Notes: generated from the sequence alone by a model not told the origin. DNA of 64,000 nucleotides from Lachnospiraceae bacterium (GCA_017936885.1 JAGBEO010000028.1:124001-188000), one strand, 5' to 3'. Counted from the first letter of the stretch, positions 25,470 to 34,963 are shown. Translations and numbers: made by a program.

Positions 25470-25784
25470 TTGGCTTTCGGCAGAGATATGTCTGTGTTCG
25501 GGAAGGCGGGAGTAGTTGCTGGAAACATAGTTCTGGATTCAGCGACAAGAACAATGGAAAGCATCCGTTATTGTTGTATGAATGCGAACTTCGCGGATGC
25601 ATATACGTTTCTTAGTAAATTTCGGGATGATTTGCTTTATTGTATATATTTATTTGCGGTGGTTCATAAAAGTGATATTACTCAATTCGTGGAGAGTGAT
25701 AAATTAATTACAGATGAGAAGAATATCTGGGATTGGATACATAATCTACAAGATAATTTGCATATGGAGCTGCTTCTACTGTAG
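25470..25784 (+). pseudogene. Truncated hypothetical protein
   Basis: A 104-residue frame (VLDSATRTMESIRYCCMNANFADAYTFLSKFRDDLLYCIY) with only a TTG start and no ribosome site. It looks like the N-terminal or middle part of a longer protein family known to me only as hypothetical. The frame changes near 25770. Confidence 0.45.
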
Positions 25785-26016
25785 GTGTATATTATGATGT
25801 GTGCAAACATCATAGTGTAACTCCGCTTAATTTTGCAGTATGGAAGAATAGAAAATTTTCAAAAGCAAGCGAGGCTTTATTGAGAGAGGTTTTAGAAGTA
25901 CTGTAAATGTTGATAAGTCATTGAATAAATTATTATGCAAATATTCAGAGTGGTTTAGACTTTGGGAAATCAGAATAGCAGTTACTATAATTGCATTAGA
26001 TGAATTAAAAAAATGA
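25764..26016 (+). pseudogene. Gene remnants
   Basis: In a second frame, STVGVYYDVCKHHSVTPLNFAVWKNRKF to EVLEVL and stop (25906). Then a further short frame SLNKLLCKYSEWFRLWEIRI ends at 26016. They look like 3' pieces of two lost genes. Families not recognised. Confidence 0.35.
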
Positions 26017-26302
26017 TATAAGGGAAATAAAGTTGTATATAATTGAACATTAAGAAGATATATTGCAGAAAATTGTTCGATTCAAAACCAAGTAATTTTT
26101 GTGATTATTCAGTAACTTTCTGTCTGCAAAATAAAATTTATAATTATCGTTTTCATCGCAGAACCATACGCAAGAATTAGTGTATTATACTACAGGTAGT
26201 GTAGAAAATTATTGTTTCTTTTTATTTAATAAATAGTATAATAAGAGAAAGAAGTTGTACTACAAATGGAATAATAGGGCTAATCATACAAGGGGAAAAG
26301 GA
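26017..26302. other. Gene-free AT-rich spacer
   Basis: Nothing recognisable beyond a TATAAT-like word near 26236 and the AGGGG ribosome site before 26303. Confidence 0.4.
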
Positions 26303-27124
26303 ATGGAGCGAAAAAATATTTTTGATATCCTTAATGAAAAAGGTGATATCAATTATCAAATAAGGAAGATAGAAGAACTTTTATCGGAGACATCCATAGA
26401 CGGTTGTACTCCTGAAGAGATTGTAGATACACATTGTATGTGTGATTGGAAAGCAAGGGGAAGATATACGAGTTGTGCAGAAATCAGAGAACGGCTTCAA
26501 ATTTCAAAAATTTATATTATTAACAGATTAAGTGATAAACAGATATTGCTTTATTTAGAGTATGTAATAAACATTGTATGGCTCTGTCGGGAAAAGTATT
26601 TGGGGGATAGTGAAGATTTTGATGATGAGTATCTTTATTTACAACAAAATACCATTGGTCTTATTAATGATTTGGGATATGAAGCAAGGGTATTTGAAGA
26701 TGAAGAAAAGGTAATATTAGTTGAAAAAGATGCAGCAATGACATCAGTTGCAGAAATTGTTGAACCAGAGTTGGCTAATGAAATCATAGAATATAATCAT
26801 CATTTATTAAAGGGTGATATTGCAGGAAAACGAAAAATATTAAAAACGTTGGCGGACAAGTTTGAGCCAATGAGGGGTGAATTAAAGAGAATCAATAAAT
26901 ATTTAGAAAGCAATACAGGTTACTTGTTGAATAAAATGAATATTCGGCATAACAATATTGATGGCAGCAATGCGATTGAATATGTGAAAAATCTTTCCGA
27001 TGAAGAGCTGGAAGAATGGTATGATGAAACTTACCAAATGCTTCTACTATGTATATTGGAATATGACAATATAGAAAGAAGTAAAAGAGTAGATGAATTA
27101 AAAAGAAATATCGAGCAAAAATAG
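26303..27124 (+). CDS. Hypothetical protein, mainly helical
   Basis: 273 residues. Residues 1-100 contain a HCMCDWKARGRYTSCAEIRERLQ block and a hydrophobic LYLEYVINIVWLC helix. Residues 165-225 (AGKRKILKTLADKFEPMRGELKRIN, TGYLLNKMNIRHNN) look like the helical C-terminus of some abortive-infection or HEPN-associated proteins, but no catalytic motif is certain. ATG 26303 follows AGGGGAAAAGG. Its place directly upstream of Hachiman makes a defence link possible but unproven. Confidence 0.55.
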   Translation: MERKNIFDILNEKGDINYQIRKIEELLSETSIDGCTPEEIVDTHCMCDWKARGRYTSCAEIRERLQISKIYIINRLSDKQILLYLEYVINIVWLCREKYLGDSEDFDDEYLYLQQNTIGLINDLGYEARVFEDEEKVILVEKDAAMTSVAEIVEPELANEIIEYNHHLLKGDIAGKRKILKTLADKFEPMRGELKRINKYLESNTGYLLNKMNIRHNNIDGSNAIEYVKNLSDEELEEWYDETYQMLLLCILEYDNIERSKRVDELKRNIEQK

Positions 27125-27265
27125 TGTAAGCACTGTAGATAATGAGATAATAATGGAAAATACTCAATCAGATAAATTTATTTGGAAATGAATTGATAGA
27201 AGGAACCAATAAATAGGAGATTAAGATAAGAATAGTGTTAAAGAATAAGAAATGATAAAATAATC

Positions 27266-27290
27266 GCAGTAGAAAAAATATGTCTACTGC
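27266..27290 (+). terminator. Hairpin between hypothetical gene and hamA
   Basis: GCAGTAGA / TCTACTGC stem of 8 bases with a short TTT. Weak terminator. Confidence 0.4.
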
Positions 27291-27372
27291 TTTGGGCATT
27301 GCTGGTATTGCCATGCGAGAATGATTTATAGTGCAGTTAATTAGCAGACACTATATTTGTAGGGGAAAAGAA

Positions 27373-27924
27373 ATGGAAATTAAAAACGAATACAATAGCA
27401 ATAAAGTCGTTGTTATTAAGCTTGGACAAGATGATATTGATGGAATGTTGATAAATCATGATTTAAATGACGAAGGTGCATATTCATATATGGAGAATGA
27501 ATTTATAGAATCTGTTATGAATTATCTTCCTGAATATGCAATGGGGCAAGAACCAATTCCATCGTCACCTGTGAAAATAATGCCATATTTACGTGAAGCA
27601 GCAAAAAGTGTTATCAAAATAAAAAAGATTGATGAAATAAAACATTATTTAGACGAAAAAATACCAAGTCAGGATTGGGACCAGGAAATATTGAAGATCT
27701 ATAATTCCAAAGGGATTTTTAGTGAATTGATTCTGCACTTTTTGCTTAGAGAATTCAAAAACACTGTGGCTTTAGTGTCAAAAATTTATTTTAAGGACTC
27801 CTTTTCTCATGAGGCCCATGGCTTTGATGCGGTGCATGTTTCTGCTGACAATAAACTGTGGATTGGAGAAACTAAATTCTATAATAATGGAAAAAAAGGC
27901 TTGAAAGCACTTATTGTGACTTGA
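27373..27924 (+). CDS. hamA: Hachiman nuclease HamA (DUF1837), N-terminal part
   Basis: 183 residues ending early at TGA. The nuclease core is near the end: HGFDAVHVSADNKLWIGETKFYNNG gives the D...ExK triad of DUF1837/HamA. HamA is the effector of Hachiman and degrades DNA when released by the helicase HamB. The remainder continues in the next frame from 27921. One extra G in GTGAC (giving GTGGAC) would rejoin them as one protein of about 313 residues, the usual size. ATG 27373 follows GGGG. Either an inactivating frameshift, a read error or a coupled two-part gene. Confidence 0.75.
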   Translation: MEIKNEYNSNKVVVIKLGQDDIDGMLINHDLNDEGAYSYMENEFIESVMNYLPEYAMGQEPIPSSPVKIMPYLREAAKSVIKIKKIDEIKHYLDEKIPSQDWDQEILKIYNSKGIFSELILHFLLREFKNTVALVSKIYFKDSFSHEAHGFDAVHVSADNKLWIGETKFYNNGKKGLKALIVT

Positions 27925-28313
27925 ACACTCATTTTAAACATGATTATTTAAAAGAACAGTTTGTTATTATTAGTCGGGCTTTGATACATAATAATGAGTT
28001 TCGAGAAGAGTGGGTTGGTAAATTGAGTAATGCGACACGTCTGGAAGAAAAGCTTGATATGATAGTTATTCCGTTGCTGTGCATTTACGAGGATAATATT
28101 GCGTCAGATATTATAGCAGCGATCAACGAGGGAACAGATGCAGATGCTATTTACTTAAAACATGTTTCAGAGTTAAAAAAGTATTTTGATGACAATAATA
28201 CTTTTAACAATAAACAACGTGTTCAAATACTATTGATTTTACTTCCAGTAGAATCAAAGAATAAAATTGTTTCTGGAATGCTATCAAAAATTTATAGTTT
28301 GCAAAATATATAG
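27921..28313 (+). CDS. hamA: Hachiman HamA, C-terminal part (split by frameshift)
   Basis: 130 residues (NTHFKHDYLKEQFVIISRALIH ...). This is the C-terminal half of DUF1837, following the nuclease motif. It begins at TTG overlapping the TGA of the first part by four bases, so reinitiation is conceivable, but no good ribosome site precedes it. It ends 11 bases before hamB. Confidence 0.65.
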   Translation: MNTHFKHDYLKEQFVIISRALIHNNEFREEWVGKLSNATRLEEKLDMIVIPLLCIYEDNIASDIIAAINEGTDADAIYLKHVSELKKYFDDNNTFNNKQRVQILLILLPVESKNKIVSGMLSKIYSLQNI

Positions 28314-28324
28314 GAGAAGCGTTT

Positions 28325-30580
28325 ATGAGACAAGAACTAATAGATAAATTGAAAAATCACCAAAGTCTTGTAGATGACGAATGCTTTGAATTAACTATAG
28401 AGATAAGTCGCTTGTTGAACACATTGAATGAAAACAGACAGTCAGAAGGCAGAGCATTAATTATTCGAGTGTTAGACAATTGGAATAATATTTCGAATAG
28501 TTATAAAAAAATTTTTACTGATTTGATATCGTCAGCAGGTTTTTATCCCTATATACAAAAATTGGATCTTCCACTCGGGGATTTTAGTGATGAAATCCGT
28601 ATGTCGTATCATCGTTCAAATAATTTAGAGGAAAAGTATTTTCATTCTGAGCAAAAGAAAATAGATGCGCTGATAAAAGCTCATATCAATGTGATCGTTA
28701 GCGCACCGACAAGTTTTGGGAAAAGTATGCTCATCGAAGAGATTGTTGCAAGCGAGGAATATAAAAATATAGTTATTATTCAACCTACATTGGCACTTCT
28801 TGATGAGACGAGAAGAAAACTGAAAGTTTATTCAGATAGGTATAAAATTATTGTTAAAACAACACAAACCTATTCTGAAAGCAAAGGTAATATTTTCCTT
28901 CTAACTGCTGAAAGAGTATTAGAATATCCCAATATGCCTCCGATTCAATTACTTATACTTGATGAATTTTATAAACTTAGCAATAAGAGAGGGGATAACA
29001 GGAGTAGCATATTAAATATTGCTTTTGTACGTTTGATGAAGAATCCAGAGTGTAAATTTTACATGCTTGGTCCCAATATTGATTCCATTCCTGAAGGTTT
29101 TGTGGAAAAGTATAGTGCTGTTTTTTATAAAACACAGTTTTCTATGGTATTGACTGAGAGTGAAAATCAATATGAGAACGTAAAAATTCAAAAAGGTGGG
29201 AAAGTAGTCGAGGAAGATGTGTTTGAGATTCTTGACGCAGTAGACGAGCAGACTTTGATTTATTGTGCGTCTCCTTCTGCGGCAAGAAAATTAGCATTTT
29301 CATATTGTAATCATTTATGTGATCAAGGAAAAAATTCTGTAGAAGATTTGCCTTTGGTGAATTGGATAAGCGACAATCTTTCTTATAGATGGTCTTTAAC
29401 TCGTTGCTTACAATATGAAATTGCGGTACACGATGGTGCTATGCCAAAACATATTACTTCTTCTGTAATTCAATATTTTAATCAGAAGAAGATTAAATAT
29501 TTATTTTGTACAAATACAATTATTGAAGGCGTTAATACTAGTGCAAAAAATGTGATTTTCTATGATAATAAAATCGGTTCAAAGAAAATTGATTTTTTTG
29601 ATTATTCCAATATAAAAGGTCGTGCAGGAAGGATGATGGAGCATTATATTGGAAGAATTATTAACTTACATAAACCGCCCAAAGCAGAAAATACAGATGT
29701 TGATTTCCCATTTTTCGAGCAAAATCCAATTTCATCAGAAATTTTAGTAAATTTGGATGAGAATGAAATCAAAGATGTTAATGATAATTTAACACGATAT
29801 GCTGAATTTAAGTTAAAAGATCCAGACCTGCAAGAAATTTTAATACGAAATGGTGTTACGATCGAAGGACAAGAAAAGATATTAGAACGTCTCTTTACAG
29901 ATTTAGCTGTTCCATCATATAGAGAATTGATTATATGGAACAGAATCGATGGAAAATTATATAAACGTTTATCATATATTTTTGATTTGTGTTGGAATAT
30001 ATTGGCTACAAGTGAAGAAAGAAAATCATTTGATGCGAAAGGATGGGTTGTAAACAAAATAGTCGGAAGTTGTTATCAAACATCTGTTAATCAAATGATT
30101 GAAAAAGATATTGAATACCGAGCGCAAAAACTGGCGGAAGAAAGGAAAATAGATTATATATCTGTAGACGATATGTTTTTGAGATTTCCACTGGAAATGC
30201 AAGCAAGAACAGATCATATTATAGAAAAGATTTTTGCTCTGCAAAAAAACTGGTTACAATATCGAGCACCAAAATGGATTAATGTAGTTGATTCGTTACA
30301 AAAATATGCCACTCAAAAACTTAATTTGCCATCTGGTGATTATTCCTACGTAGCTGAAATGATTGAAAACGAGTTCGTACAATCGAGCTTGAGAATTCTT
30401 CTTGAATATGGGATACCTCAGTCAGCAGTGCAAAAATTACAAGTTATTCTCAGAATACATAAAGTAGATATAAATAAAATTTCTGAGGATATGGCGATAA
30501 AAATAATTGATAAACATAGGGAAGAAATTCGACCATATTTAAGTGCTTATGAAATGGAAATCATTGATCGAGCAATATAG
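28325..30580 (+). CDS. hamB: Hachiman helicase HamB (DEAD/DEAH-box)
   Basis: 751 residues. Helicase motifs in order: I, SAPTSFGKSMLIEE near residues 125-137; II, LILDEFYKL near 209-217; motif IV-V region, FCTNTIIEGVNTSAK near 397; VI, IKGRAGRMMEHYIG near 427-440. The remainder is helical. HamB guards cells by monitoring DNA and holding HamA until phage DNA structures are met. AGGAGAAG before the ATG and 11-base spacing from hamA make one operon. The gene is intact. Confidence 0.88.
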   Translation: MRQELIDKLKNHQSLVDDECFELTIEISRLLNTLNENRQSEGRALIIRVLDNWNNISNSYKKIFTDLISSAGFYPYIQKLDLPLGDFSDEIRMSYHRSNNLEEKYFHSEQKKIDALIKAHINVIVSAPTSFGKSMLIEEIVASEEYKNIVIIQPTLALLDETRRKLKVYSDRYKIIVKTTQTYSESKGNIFLLTAERVLEYPNMPPIQLLILDEFYKLSNKRGDNRSSILNIAFVRLMKNPECKFYMLGPNIDSIPEGFVEKYSAVFYKTQFSMVLTESENQYENVKIQKGGKVVEEDVFEILDAVDEQTLIYCASPSAARKLAFSYCNHLCDQGKNSVEDLPLVNWISDNLSYRWSLTRCLQYEIAVHDGAMPKHITSSVIQYFNQKKIKYLFCTNTIIEGVNTSAKNVIFYDNKIGSKKIDFFDYSNIKGRAGRMMEHYIGRIINLHKPPKAENTDVDFPFFEQNPISSEILVNLDENEIKDVNDNLTRYAEFKLKDPDLQEILIRNGVTIEGQEKILERLFTDLAVPSYRELIIWNRIDGKLYKRLSYIFDLCWNILATSEERKSFDAKGWVVNKIVGSCYQTSVNQMIEKDIEYRAQKLAEERKIDYISVDDMFLRFPLEMQARTDHIIEKIFALQKNWLQYRAPKWINVVDSLQKYATQKLNLPSGDYSYVAEMIENEFVQSSLRILLEYGIPQSAVQKLQVILRIHKVDINKISEDMAIKIIDKHREEIRPYLSAYEMEIIDRAI

Positions 30581-30787
30581 CGTAAATTCTAATGGCGTTC
30601 ATAAAAAATGGTAGTAAAACACCCTCGTTCTTACTACGATTTTACTACGTTTCATGTCCTCAACTTGCCCCGATTTGCCGCATTTTGCTTATTCTGTGAT
30701 AAATATAACAATCATCGTGGACGTGATAAGGTTCGCAAATTGGGGCAAAACACGGCATATTTTTGCCTTACGAAAGGAGTTTTTTAT
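30581..30787 (+). other. Element right end, type B
   Basis: GGTAGTAAAACA / TTCTTACTACGATTTTACTAC (about 30609-30650) and TTGCCCCGATTTGCCGCATT (about 30664) against CGCAAATTGGGGCAAAACACG (about 30732) are inverted-repeat pairs. AAGGAG precedes the repeat at 30788. No gene. Confidence 0.65.
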
Positions 30788-30818
30788 ATGATACGAGTGC
30801 TTTTCTGTTGCCACGGCA
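30788..30818 (+). repeat. LMW-PTP start repeat 6 (attachment site)
   Basis: Encodes MIRVLFCCHGK then ILTCRREG and stop. Several third-position changes (GTA to GTG, TTA to CTT, TTT to TTC) keep the peptide, with one V to C change. Confidence 0.8.
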
Positions 30819-31023
30819 AGATACTAACATGTAGGCGGGAAGGCTGACAAAATAAGGATTTCTTTGATTATTTATTGTAACTTGCAGCTGTTTTACAACT
30901 TTTAAAAAGAATAAATGAAGCATGATACGGTAAGTCGTGGGAATGAAGAACATTCTCTCGACTTTTATTTCTGTGATAAAAGAATTTATTTTGCAAAAAA
31001 AATGCAAAACGAGAATATACAAT
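30819..31023 (+). other. Element left end, type B
   Basis: Related to 23763-23900: ACTAACATGTAGG after the core, TTTTACAACTTTTTAAA-like stretch, TGATACGGTAAG and a hairpin (30933-30963, AGTCG..GGAATG / CATTC..CGACT, then TTTATTT). Confidence 0.55.
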
Positions 31024-31052
31024 TTGACTTAGGTATATAATGAAAGTATAAT
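31024..31052 (+). promoter_or_regulatory. Promoter of AbiL-like operon
   Basis: TTGACT (31024-31029), 17-base spacer, TATAAT (31047-31052), 46 bases before the ATPase ATG. Confidence 0.7.
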
Positions 31053-31097
31053 TAAAGTGTAATTTTGCAAATAGTGAGCAAAATGGAGGAATGAAAT

Positions 31098-32426
31098 ATG
31101 TTACTTGAATTTAGGACAAAAAATTACAAATCATTTGTAGAAGAAGTTAGGTTTTCAATGCTTGCCGCTCCAAAGCAAAAGGGGCTTGATTACAGCTTAT
31201 GCATAGAAAAGATTAAAGGAAAAGCATGGAAAGGATTATCGTCTTCTGTTATTTATGGACCAAATGCAGCAGGTAAGACGAACATTATCGGAGCGATGGA
31301 TGTATTCCGGTCTATTGTATTAAGAGGAAATATTAGAAATTCTGAGGAAAAGTCTTCTCCAAATCCGGCATCGGCAGCGTTAGAACTTATTCCTAATAAC
31401 AACTATACGGAGCCGCAGCCGGTAGAGTTTGCTGTAGAGTTCATAGAGGATGGACTAAGGATTGGATACAGTATCTGCTTGGATTTAGGAGTCTTTCTTG
31501 ATAGTGAATATCGGAGAAATATATTGAAAGAGGAAATGACTGTTAATGGAGAATGTATTTTTTGTAGAGGTGAAGCACTTACAGTAGGGAAACTGAAAGA
31601 AATAAAACCATATATAACTGACACACTTTACAAGAATACAGATGGATTAGTAGAAATAGCAAAGAATAGTTTGAATCAAGAGGAATTATTTTTAACCAAT
31701 GGGTTTAAGCTGATATTTTCACAAGCGTTTGCAAAATTAGTTATCGATTGGTTTATGAATAAATTTATGATAATTTATAGAGCAGATTCTATGCAGCTGA
31801 TTAAAAGATTTGCAGATCCACAAAAAAAAGCAGTATATGTTGAGAAGACAACGGATAAGGCGGCAAAGTTATTCGGTATTAACTCTAATGCAGTAGGATA
31901 TGTAGTTACTGATGAGGATTCGGAAGCAAAGCTATATTCTTTGTTTAAGGACGTTAAAAATGGTAAAACGGCAGCAATGGCGGCGGAATTATTTGAATCC
32001 TATGGTACAATCCGTTTTGTTAATATGTTTCCATTAGTAATTAGAGCAATCTTAACAGGCGGTACATTGGTTGTAGATGAATTTGATGCATCTATTCATC
32101 CTATGGCACTTATGAGTATTATCAACATTTTCCACAATGATGATATTAACATCCATCATGCTCAGTTAATGTTCAATACACATAATCCTATATTTCTTAA
32201 TTCTAATTTGTTCAGAAGAGATGAGATTAAATTTGTAGAGCGTGATGATAATAGTCATTGTAGTACCTTATATGCACTTTCTGATTTTGGGACATCTGGG
32301 GATAAAGGTGTTCGTATGCATGAGGATTATATGAAAAATTACTTTATTAGTCAGTATGGTGCAATTAAGGACATTGACTTTACACCTATCTTTGAAGAAA
32401 TCATTGTAGCAGAAGGTGAGGTGTAA
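31098..32426 (+). CDS. AAA ATPase of AbiL/RloA type
   Basis: 442 residues. LEFRTKNYKSFVEEVRFSM at the start and YGPNAAGKTNIIGAM (Walker A, residues 52-66) are typical of SMC-like/RloA ATPases. Near residue 325, LVVDEFDASIHPMALMSII is the Walker B and D-loop; MFNTHNPIFL is the switch His. It pairs with the RloB-like Toprim protein 3 bases downstream, as in the AbiL abortive-infection system and Rlo genes of restriction loci. GGAGG precedes the ATG. Defence activity is inferred from the pair. Confidence 0.87.
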   Translation: MLLEFRTKNYKSFVEEVRFSMLAAPKQKGLDYSLCIEKIKGKAWKGLSSSVIYGPNAAGKTNIIGAMDVFRSIVLRGNIRNSEEKSSPNPASAALELIPNNNYTEPQPVEFAVEFIEDGLRIGYSICLDLGVFLDSEYRRNILKEEMTVNGECIFCRGEALTVGKLKEIKPYITDTLYKNTDGLVEIAKNSLNQEELFLTNGFKLIFSQAFAKLVIDWFMNKFMIIYRADSMQLIKRFADPQKKAVYVEKTTDKAAKLFGINSNAVGYVVTDEDSEAKLYSLFKDVKNGKTAAMAAELFESYGTIRFVNMFPLVIRAILTGGTLVVDEFDASIHPMALMSIINIFHNDDINIHHAQLMFNTHNPIFLNSNLFRRDEIKFVERDDNSHCSTLYALSDFGTSGDKGVRMHEDYMKNYFISQYGAIKDIDFTPIFEEIIVAEGEV

Positions 32427-32429
32427 GCT

Positions 32430-33089
32430 ATGGCAAAAATGAAGAATACAAAAAAGTATTATTTTAGTGTAGAAGGCGAGACAGAACAATGGTATCTGAA
32501 ATGGTTGCAGGATAGAATTAATGAAACGGAAGAATCGATAATCAAAGTGTCCTTTGATTGTCCGGTTCAAAAAAATCCTTTAAAACGAGCAAAATCAATG
32601 GTGATAACTGGAAGAACAGAAGTGTGGCACATATCAGATTATGAAAGTGATGAACCAATTCATGTAAAACAGTTTATGGAGACCATGGACAATATGAAAG
32701 CAGTCAAAGGATTGGGAAAACAAATTTCTTATCAATTTGGATATAGCAATCTGACTTTTGATTTATGGATTATCTTACATAAGGCTGATTGTAATGGAAC
32801 TATTGTTCATAGAAAAAATTATCTTGCGCCATTGAACAGAGCATTTGATGAACATTTTGAAAACATGGATGAATATAAACATGAAGCAAATTTTAAACGT
32901 TGCTTGGGAAAACTTCAATTATCAAATGTTATTGATGCAGTGAATCGGGCAAAAACAATTATGCAACGAAATCAGGATAGTGGATATGTATTACAACAAT
33001 ATAAAGGATATCGATATTATAAGGAAAATCCATCGCTCGCAATATGGGAAGCAATCGATAGCATACTTAAGGATTGTGGGTTGATATGA
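32430..33089 (+). CDS. RloB family protein (AbiLii-like, Toprim)
   Basis: 219 residues. The Toprim-type start is YYFSVEGETEQWYLKWLQ (conserved Glu, residues 11-28), followed by HISDYESDEPIHV near 66-78 in place of the DxD motif, and NLTFDLWIILHK near 107. It is probably the nuclease-like effector of the two-gene AbiL/RloAB module and starts 3 bases after the ATPase stop, so the two are made together. Confidence 0.85.
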   Translation: MAKMKNTKKYYFSVEGETEQWYLKWLQDRINETEESIIKVSFDCPVQKNPLKRAKSMVITGRTEVWHISDYESDEPIHVKQFMETMDNMKAVKGLGKQISYQFGYSNLTFDLWIILHKADCNGTIVHRKNYLAPLNRAFDEHFENMDEYKHEANFKRCLGKLQLSNVIDAVNRAKTIMQRNQDSGYVLQQYKGYRYYKENPSLAIWEAIDSILKDCGLI

Positions 33090-33184
33090 TTTTTAATGAA
33101 CTATTATAAGAAGCGTATTATGTGTAGATAAGTGTTTGAGTTTTTTTTGCAAGGGAAACTGTAGTAAAAGAGGAGAAGATCAAT

Positions 33185-33769
33185 ATGTCTACAATCACAG
33201 ATTGGTTAATGGTTATAATTACATTTGTATATGTTGTTGCGACATGCTCTATTTGTTGGGCAAATATCAAATCTGCTAATGCGGCTAAGGCACAGCTTGA
33301 AGAAATGAGAAAGCAATATATTGATGAAAATAGACCATATATTACGGTTGAAGTTATTTATGAGAAAAGATGTTTCTACGGATTGCGTTTGACAAATCAT
33401 GGTAAACGTATAGCAAATCATGTTCAGATTGATTTAGGACAAGCATTTTTGGATGGTTTAACAGAAACAAGCTTTAAAGAAATGTTAGAAAAGCAAAAAG
33501 GAAAAGAATGTATTATAGGGATTGGACAACATTATGATTTATTTATTGGTTCTAATGAATATAGAAAGAAGGAAGATAAGCAGCCGATAAATGGTTGGAT
33601 ATCGTTTTCAGATGGTGTTAACAGATATAAAGAGCCACTATATATTGATTTTAAAAATTATGCAACGTTTTTTTCTGTAACAACAGAAGGAGAAGAGCTA
33701 GTTACGGCATTAAAGGAACAAACAAAAGAAATTAGGGAAATAAAAGCTACATTAGCTCAAATCAAGTAG
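33185..33769 (+). CDS. Membrane-anchored coiled-coil protein
   Basis: 194 residues. An N-terminal transmembrane helix (LMVIITFVYVVATCSICWA, residues 8-26) leads into a coiled coil (AAKAQLEEMRKQYIDENRPY), then a beta-rich domain and a C-terminal Glu/Lys helix. The cytoplasmic part would be tethered to the membrane. It follows the AbiL-like pair by 95 bases with its own AGAGGAG. It could be a third component or an independent gene; its family is common but uncharacterised. Confidence 0.65.
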   Translation: MSTITDWLMVIITFVYVVATCSICWANIKSANAAKAQLEEMRKQYIDENRPYITVEVIYEKRCFYGLRLTNHGKRIANHVQIDLGQAFLDGLTETSFKEMLEKQKGKECIIGIGQHYDLFIGSNEYRKKEDKQPINGWISFSDGVNRYKEPLYIDFKNYATFFSVTTEGEELVTALKEQTKEIREIKATLAQIK

Positions 33770-34360
33770 TAAAGGGATAGGTTTCTAACAAAAGTGTTCT
33801 TGTATGTGATAAAATACCAGGTAGAACAACCCTTTGATTTAGGTAGATTGTAAGATTAGGTGGTCATTTTTTACAACCGATTTACAACTTTTGAAAGATG
33901 TTCCTGTATGATAAATATTACAGATAGGAAGATACAATGAATCAACAGGTAAATATAAAAAGATGTATATAGTGGATATTTTTCAGTCTTCAAATACGTT
34001 AGAGAAAGTAGAAAAATTTAGATTATATAAAGAAAAATGAGTGATTGTAGAATCTTTTTGTTTGACTAGGAATATTCAAATTTTGATGATTCTTTAAAAA
34101 ACAAAAAAGAGGGATTTCAAACTGATATAACAAAAGCTTTTATGGAGAGAGTGAGGACACATGTTGCTTTAGGAATCCTTTGTGTTTCCTTTTTTGTGGG
34201 AAAGGAAGGATGCCGAAAGCAGGAATAATTACGGTTCCTATGCGGTACTTGGGGCACAGAAAGATATGAATTACCATTAATTGAAAAAACAGCTCTTTTT
34301 TGCTATATTTGTATCATGAAAATTAGCAGTTAATTTAAAATTTATGGGAGGTATATTAAG
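33770..34360 (+). other. Eroded element junction and spacer
   Basis: No intact gene. 33830-33912 matches the type A left ends at 15342 and 22672 (CTTTGATTTAGGTAGATTG, TTTACAACTTTTGAAAGATG). The start repeat expected just before it is eroded (only TGATAAAATACC near 33807). Small remnants follow (GIITVPMRYLGHRKI at about 34212-34260), and a hairpin with a T run lies at about 34150-34192. This is a lost boundary between two cassettes. Confidence 0.55.
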
Positions 34361-34381
34361 ATGGGCAAACAATGAGGATTT

Positions 34382-34963
34382 TTGAGAGAAACAAAAGAAA
34401 AGGCTATTAGTGCTAGAAAAGATGCAGATACTGGTATTTGCCGGACTGGTCTTGAAGAATATTTACAGGTGATTTTTCCTGATACAAACGATTGGATTCA
34501 TGATAAAGTCATTGATAATTTGCCTAAGGGTATAAAAACGAGAAAACGCCCAGATTATAGAAGTGAATCATTAAAGTTAATAGTGGAGTTTGATGGACTT
34601 CAACATTATACAAATCCAGAAAAAATCAAAGATGATAAGGATACAATTGAATTTTATGAAAAGCTGGGATATAAGGTGGTTAGAATACCGTACTTTATTC
34701 AGCTTACAAATCAAGCAGTTAAAGAATTATTTAATGTCTGTGTTAAAGAGCCTTTGTTTGATGGTAGTATTCCTTCTCTTGGAGTTAAAGGTAAAAATAC
34801 ACCTGCATACCTTTGTGTGGCGGGGATAGAGAGAATGGCAAAAGAGTTTGTGAGATTTCCAGAACAATTTGAAACAAACAAAAAAGCACTTTTACAAGTA
34901 GATGACGAGTATTTGACAGGGGTAAATGCATTGATTAGATTATACGATCATGCTAGACAGTAA
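34382..34963 (+). CDS. PDDEXK-type (DUF559/Vsr-like) protein with in-frame stop after codon 4
   Basis: 193 residues from a TTG. RPDYRSESLKLIVEFDGLQHY near residues 60-80 gives the D...ExxGxQH core of Vsr-like endonuclease folds, and GYKVVRIPYF follows. A much better start lies in the same frame at 34361 (ATG after GGGAGG) but meets TGA at codon 5; TGG there would restore one longer protein. Either translation begins at the TTG or the gene is silenced by a nonsense change. Cargo of the eroded cassette. Confidence 0.6.
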   Translation: MRETKEKAISARKDADTGICRTGLEEYLQVIFPDTNDWIHDKVIDNLPKGIKTRKRPDYRSESLKLIVEFDGLQHYTNPEKIKDDKDTIEFYEKLGYKVVRIPYFIQLTNQAVKELFNVCVKEPLFDGSIPSLGVKGKNTPAYLCVAGIERMAKEFVRFPEQFETNKKALLQVDDEYLTGVNALIRLYDHARQ

